DNA of 20,503 bases. Origin: a virus. Under the pieces are notes generated by a model, which searched no databases, was not told the origin of the DNA, and worked only from the letters and a program-made list of their open reading frames with translations. A program made the translations under genes and the position numbers. This document shows, one piece after another, positions 17,571 to 20,503 of the stretch (position 1 is the stretch's first letter; each line of letters begins with the position of its first letter). The stretch is taken from positions 1 through 20,503 of IMG/VR virus record IMGVR_UViG_3300032053_006388, one strand, 5' to 3'.

Positions 17571-18209
17571 TAAGTAAATTAAATTAGTAGTGTTTTTTCT
17601 TTTTCCTGAAATACGTCTTGATAATTCATATTTAGGAATATTTAAAGTATTTGCAGCAATTGCTAAAGATTCATATACTTTACCTGTAATTATATTTTTT
17701 ATAGATTTTCTTTTATGTGCATTAACAATATTAAAATCTACATTTTTTAATTTTTTTCTAGCTTTTGCTAAATTTAGTTTGCATTCTTCTGATGCATTGT
17801 ATATTTTACCAGCTTCAATACATGCTAAAGAAGGCTTTTTACCTTTATTAGCAATTCTTAATTTTTCTTTTGTCTCTTCAGAATGAATAGAATAACTATT
17901 AGGATCTGTAGGTTTTAAATTATAACCAATAGATCTATCTAAACAATTAAGTTCATTAACCCAGTAGTGTTCTTTAGCATGTAGATTAGTTATATCGCAT
18001 TTTTCAATCATCTCAAAAATAAAGTTTTTTTCACCATATTTAGTCCATGCTTTTTGTAAATAACTGTTTTTATGTCTATCTCTTCTTAAAGCATAGAGGT
18101 GACCATTTATTCTAGTTCTTATGTTAGAAGCACAACCAATATATATTTTACCACTAATTATATTAGTAATCTTATATATACCTGATACTGATTGTAAATA
18201 TGTTGCCAT
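17568..18209 (-). CDS. Free-standing GIY-YIG homing endonuclease with NUMOD-type DNA-binding motifs
   Basis: The product is 213 residues. The N-terminal nuclease has GIY (10-12) and YIG (23-25). By eye alignment with I-TevI, R33, H37, E80 (in KEHYWV) and N97 (in GYN) match its R27, H31, E75 and N90, so the enzyme should be active. A NUMOD3-like segment (HSEETKEKLRIANKGKKPS) lies near 109-127 and a NUMOD1/helix-turn-helix-like segment (ITGKVYESLAIAANTLNIP, then SRRISGK) near 170-203; both bind DNA in this family. It would cut an allele lacking the gene and spread by repair. It sits between two virion genes, after a 63-nt AT-rich gap and overlapping the next gene by one base. Its first nine residues copy the start of that next gene, which suggests captured initiation sequence. 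No intron or intein signs surround it. Confidence 0.95.
   Translation of the reverse strand: MATYLQSVSGIYKITNIISGKIYIGCASNIRTRINGHLYALRRDRHKNSYLQKAWTKYGEKNFIFEMIEKCDITNLHAKEHYWVNELNCLDRSIGYNLKPTDPNSYSIHSEETKEKLRIANKGKKPSLACIEAGKIYNASEECKLNLAKARKKLKNVDFNIVNAHKRKSIKNIITGKVYESLAIAANTLNIPKYELSRRISGKRKNTTNLIYL
18183..18209 (-). repeat. Diverged copy of cargo-gene start (upstream copy, in endonuclease)
   Basis: The first nine codons of the endonuclease encode MATYLQSVS, immediately before the GIY motif. This extension is not part of the GIY-YIG fold and matches the start of the cargo gene at 17568. It may be a relic of that gene's original start. Confidence 0.6.
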
Positions 18210-18272
18210 AATTAATGTTTATCTATATTGTAAATATATTAAAATCTTATAAGTTTATTAAACATATAAAGT
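18210..18272 (-). promoter_or_regulatory. AT-rich intergenic gap with a weak candidate promoter for the endonuclease
   Basis: This is the only gap of any size in the window. TATATTTA at 18231-18238 on the minus strand resembles the Bacteroidota -7 box (TAnnTTTG) except in the last base, about 20 nt before the ATG. I see no TTTG -33 box. AAGTTTA occurs twice as a direct repeat (18251-18257 and 18269-18275), and TAAAC/GTTTA can form only short 5-bp stems, too weak for a convincing terminator. Confidence 0.25.
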
Positions 18273-20503
18273 TTAATAGAACATAAATGGAAATACATCT
18301 GATCCCATTACATAACCAGAAGTATGTGCACCACCATTTTTTGATTCAGCATTTTGCATGATCTTATCCATATTGAGAGTAGATTGTGTTTGTGAACTCA
18401 TTGCAGCTTTAGCAGCTGCCGTAGCTTGTTCTACACTAAAACCTTGTCCTATATACTTTTGTAATAAACTATCAAAAGTTGCTCCTGGAACTTCTCCAGT
18501 TAACTCTTTACCACCTTCAAACCATAAATTACCTGTTCTAGCATCTATATCATATTGTGGATATAATCCATTAGTTAAAGCCAAGTTAGATGCATTCTTC
18601 CAACCCGTACCAAATGCTTGTCTTACATTTTGATCAGCTGCAATTTTTGCATTATCAAATTGTTGATTAGCCATTGTATTCTGATCATATAATCTTTGAG
18701 CCGCACCTTGATTTATACCTTGAGCTTGATTTCTAGTATTAGCTGCATTTTGAGTAAACGTATTGGCTATATCAACATTAGCATTGTTATATTTAGATAA
18801 TGTATTAGCAGCTTGTTCTGCTCCTGTACCTTGTATACTTGACATATTAGATGCAAAAGCTTGAGGTCCACTAAACTGTCCTAATTGTTGCGCCATTAAA
18901 TTAGCATATTCACTTTGTTGAGCTAAGTCTCTTGTTGGATCTAAATATGTTGGATCTGGAACTTCTGGTTCAAATCTTGGAGCCCAAGGCATATACTTTT
19001 TAATTCTTGATTTATCTTTAAGTGCACCATAATAATTTAACTTATCAGGAGTCATCCATTCAGCTTGACGTAACTCAGGAGCTTCTTCAAAATCAGGAGT
19101 ATATTCATCAGCTCTTTTAATAGCTCCTGCTTTTATTTCTTCAGGTGTTAATTTAATACCATCAGCAGCTGCTTCTTTCATAACATATTTATTATACATT
19201 TCCGGATTTGTTTCATCATGCCAATACTTATCACCATTCTGATCAATAGATCCTTCTTTTTTCATTTGAGCTTCATAGTCAGCTTTATTTAATTTTACTG
19301 TTTGTGTATCTAAAGCACGGTACCACCATTCATCATCTTTATAACCAGCACTAATATCAGCAGCTGAAACCTTACCTGCTTTTAAAGCATCTACAATATC
19401 TTGATTTGTTTTTACTGTAATACCTTTTTTCTTTAATGTAGCTTTTACTGCATTACTAGGTTGGTGACTTACATTTTGTATGTAGTCAGCTACTAATTCA
19501 GGATTACTTTCAAGAATTTTTTGTTGCATTTCTCCTGCAGCTTTTTTAATATCAGCTTCAGTAAGAGGTTTACCTTTTCCTCCAATAGGTTCTAAACCAT
19601 ATTTATCTCTATAGAAGTTTAATCTAACTACTGACTCTGCATTAGTGTAAGCTTCTTTCATACCATAAGGGGTTCCTCCTGATTGTAATTTAGGCATACT
19701 ACCTCCTCTAGCATATTCTTGAGGTACTTTCTCATAATCTGTATATTCAGGATATACGTATCCCGGATTAAATGGAGCTGATTCTGAATTCATTTCATAA
19801 CCATATTGACCCATTGGCATAGCAATAGGTTCACCATTAGGCATTTGTTGTGGAGCTTCCATCATCTCTTCTTGAGGATTTTGTTCCATACCTTGTTCCA
19901 TTCCCTCTTCTTGAGGAGATTGTTGTTGAGCTAATTCTGGAATTAAATCTTCATCTGCTATATTATTAGCTTCCATATATGGCCTAGCTACTTCAGGTAT
20001 ACCTTGAGGAAAACCTTTTTTAGCTTCTTGTGCTACAGCAAGGGCTCCTAATTTCATAGTATAATTACGGATCATAATCTCTGCAGTCTTTCTTTCTAAA
20101 GTACTTGAGTTAGGATCTTGTAATAATTTTCTATATTTACTTAAGTCATATTGTTTAGCTAATGTAGCTGGTGTATATGATTTAGTATCTTTTACACTTT
20201 TACCAAATTGAGCTAATATTTTAGGATCCTTAAGCATCATTGATTTAGTATCACTAAAGATAAAAGTATCATCTGGAAGATTTAATGGTACACCTCCTGA
20301 AGAATGTCTAGGTCCTTTAATAGTAAGGTGTTCTGCCATACCATCACCATTAATGTCACCATAAACAGTTTCCCCTCCTTCAGCTTCTAAATTAGCTTCA
20401 TCTCTAGGTACAGCTGAAATAGTATTAGCTACACTAATATTTTTAGGTCCACTACTCATATCTGCTCCACCCCAACTAAGAGATTGGTTAGGTGCTATTT
20501 GAT
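18273..20503 (-). CDS. Structural/cargo protein of crAss-like phage (5' end probably beyond window)
   Basis: From the in-window ATG at 20459 the product is 728 residues, but the frame stays open to the right edge (IAPNQSLSWGGAD before MSSGPKN). I recall family members having such a lead, so the true start probably lies outside. Residues 20-75 (EAEGGETVYGD, INGDG, GPRHSSGGVPLNLP, FIFSD) are the most conserved-looking block. D35-x-N-x-D-G resembles a calcium-binding loop. Residues 175-210 are Gln/Glu/Met-rich low complexity, followed by ARGGSMPKLQSGG (250-262). The middle is charged and helical. Residues about 560-690 are Ala/Gln/Asn-rich and probably coiled coil, and the end is aromatic (VFPFMFY). 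No enzyme motif is seen. As the first gene of the visible block, it probably belongs to the virion. GGAG lies 5 nt before the internal ATG, so a start there cannot be excluded. Confidence 0.75.
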   Translation of the reverse strand, partial: QIAPNQSLSWGGADMSSGPKNISVANTISAVPRDEANLEAEGGETVYGDINGDGMAEHLTIKGPRHSSGGVPLNLPDDTFIFSDTKSMMLKDPKILAQFGKSVKDTKSYTPATLAKQYDLSKYRKLLQDPNSSTLERKTAEIMIRNYTMKLGALAVAQEAKKGFPQGIPEVARPYMEANNIADEDLIPELAQQQSPQEEGMEQGMEQNPQEEMMEAPQQMPNGEPIAMPMGQYGYEMNSESAPFNPGYVYPEYTDYEKVPQEYARGGSMPKLQSGGTPYGMKEAYTNAESVVRLNFYRDKYGLEPIGGKGKPLTEADIKKAAGEMQQKILESNPELVADYIQNVSHQPSNAVKATLKKKGITVKTNQDIVDALKAGKVSAADISAGYKDDEWWYRALDTQTVKLNKADYEAQMKKEGSIDQNGDKYWHDETNPEMYNKYVMKEAAADGIKLTPEEIKAGAIKRADEYTPDFEEAPELRQAEWMTPDKLNYYGALKDKSRIKKYMPWAPRFEPEVPDPTYLDPTRDLAQQSEYANLMAQQLGQFSGPQAFASNMSSIQGTGAEQAANTLSKYNNANVDIANTFTQNAANTRNQAQGINQGAAQRLYDQNTMANQQFDNAKIAADQNVRQAFGTGWKNASNLALTNGLYPQYDIDARTGNLWFEGGKELTGEVPGATFDSLLQKYIGQGFSVEQATAAAKAAMSSQTQSTLNMDKIMQNAESKNGGAHTSGYVMGSDVFPFMFY
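19838..19935 (-). repeat. Gln/Glu/Met-rich low-complexity coding stretch
   Basis: Residues 175-207 of the right-edge protein are built almost only from Q, E, M, P and G, with an imperfect GMEQ-GMEQ duplication and a later QEEMMEAPQQM. This probably forms a disordered linker between the conserved N-terminal block and the helical body, and is likely to vary in length between relatives. Confidence 0.5.

Noticed and set aside
17568-18209. Endonuclease as part of a group I intron or an intein
   Set aside because: The flanking genes are separate complete proteins with their own start and stop. There is no split reading frame to join, no room for intron core structure, and no intein splice-junction residues. 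A free-standing homing gene fits.
18240-18275. Rho-independent terminator after the right-edge gene
   Set aside because: Only AT-only stems of about 5 bp can form and no strong U-run follows, so it is not a convincing terminator.
1-20503. Stop-codon recoding (TAG or TGA read as an amino acid), known in some crAss-like phages
   Set aside because: All five frames read through with the standard code, complete genes end in TAA, and TGG serves for tryptophan. No internal TAG or TGA needs explaining.
1-20503. tRNA or rRNA genes
   Set aside because: There is no space between genes for one, and no cloverleaf or conserved TTC-loop pattern was seen in the only gap (18210-18272).

Overview
The window is best read as part of a tailed-phage genome of the crAss-like group (order Crassvirales), whose hosts are Bacteroidota. 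The evidence is AT-rich DNA, no bacterial housekeeping genes, a single-strand block of very large proteins, and one giant protein carrying the DxDxD catalytic loop of the crAss-like single-chain, virion-packaged RNA polymerase (vRNAP). No host or genus can be named from this sequence alone.

Everything real lies on the minus strand, so transcription runs from right to left. In order: (1) a structural or cargo protein at the right edge (18273 to the edge, probably open at its 5' end); (2) a 63-nt AT-rich gap; (3) a free-standing GIY-YIG homing endonuclease (17568-18209); (4) a 1023-residue cargo-type protein (14497-17568); (5) a 1978-residue protein with membrane-like N-terminal segments, a long charged helical middle and a PD-(D/E)XK nuclease domain near the C-terminus (8561-14497); (6) a giant reading frame from 8550 to beyond the left edge. 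This last frame has 2850 codons in the window with no stop. It carries an HExxH metallopeptidase motif near residue 880 and the DFDVD polymerase loop at residues 2524-2528. It is easy to miss because neither a stop nor a C-terminus lies inside the window.

Together the genes look like a virion cargo and ejection module: proteins packed with the DNA and delivered into the cell, including a polymerase to start early transcription, a putative protease and a nuclease. Genes 3/4 and 4/5 overlap as TAATG, and 5/6 are 10 nt apart, which fits one translationally coupled mRNA. The homing endonuclease is the intruder. Its first nine residues (MATYLQSVS) nearly copy those of the gene it precedes (MSTYLQGVT), which suggests that it landed at, and captured, the start of that cargo gene. 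The standard genetic code is enough to read every gene.
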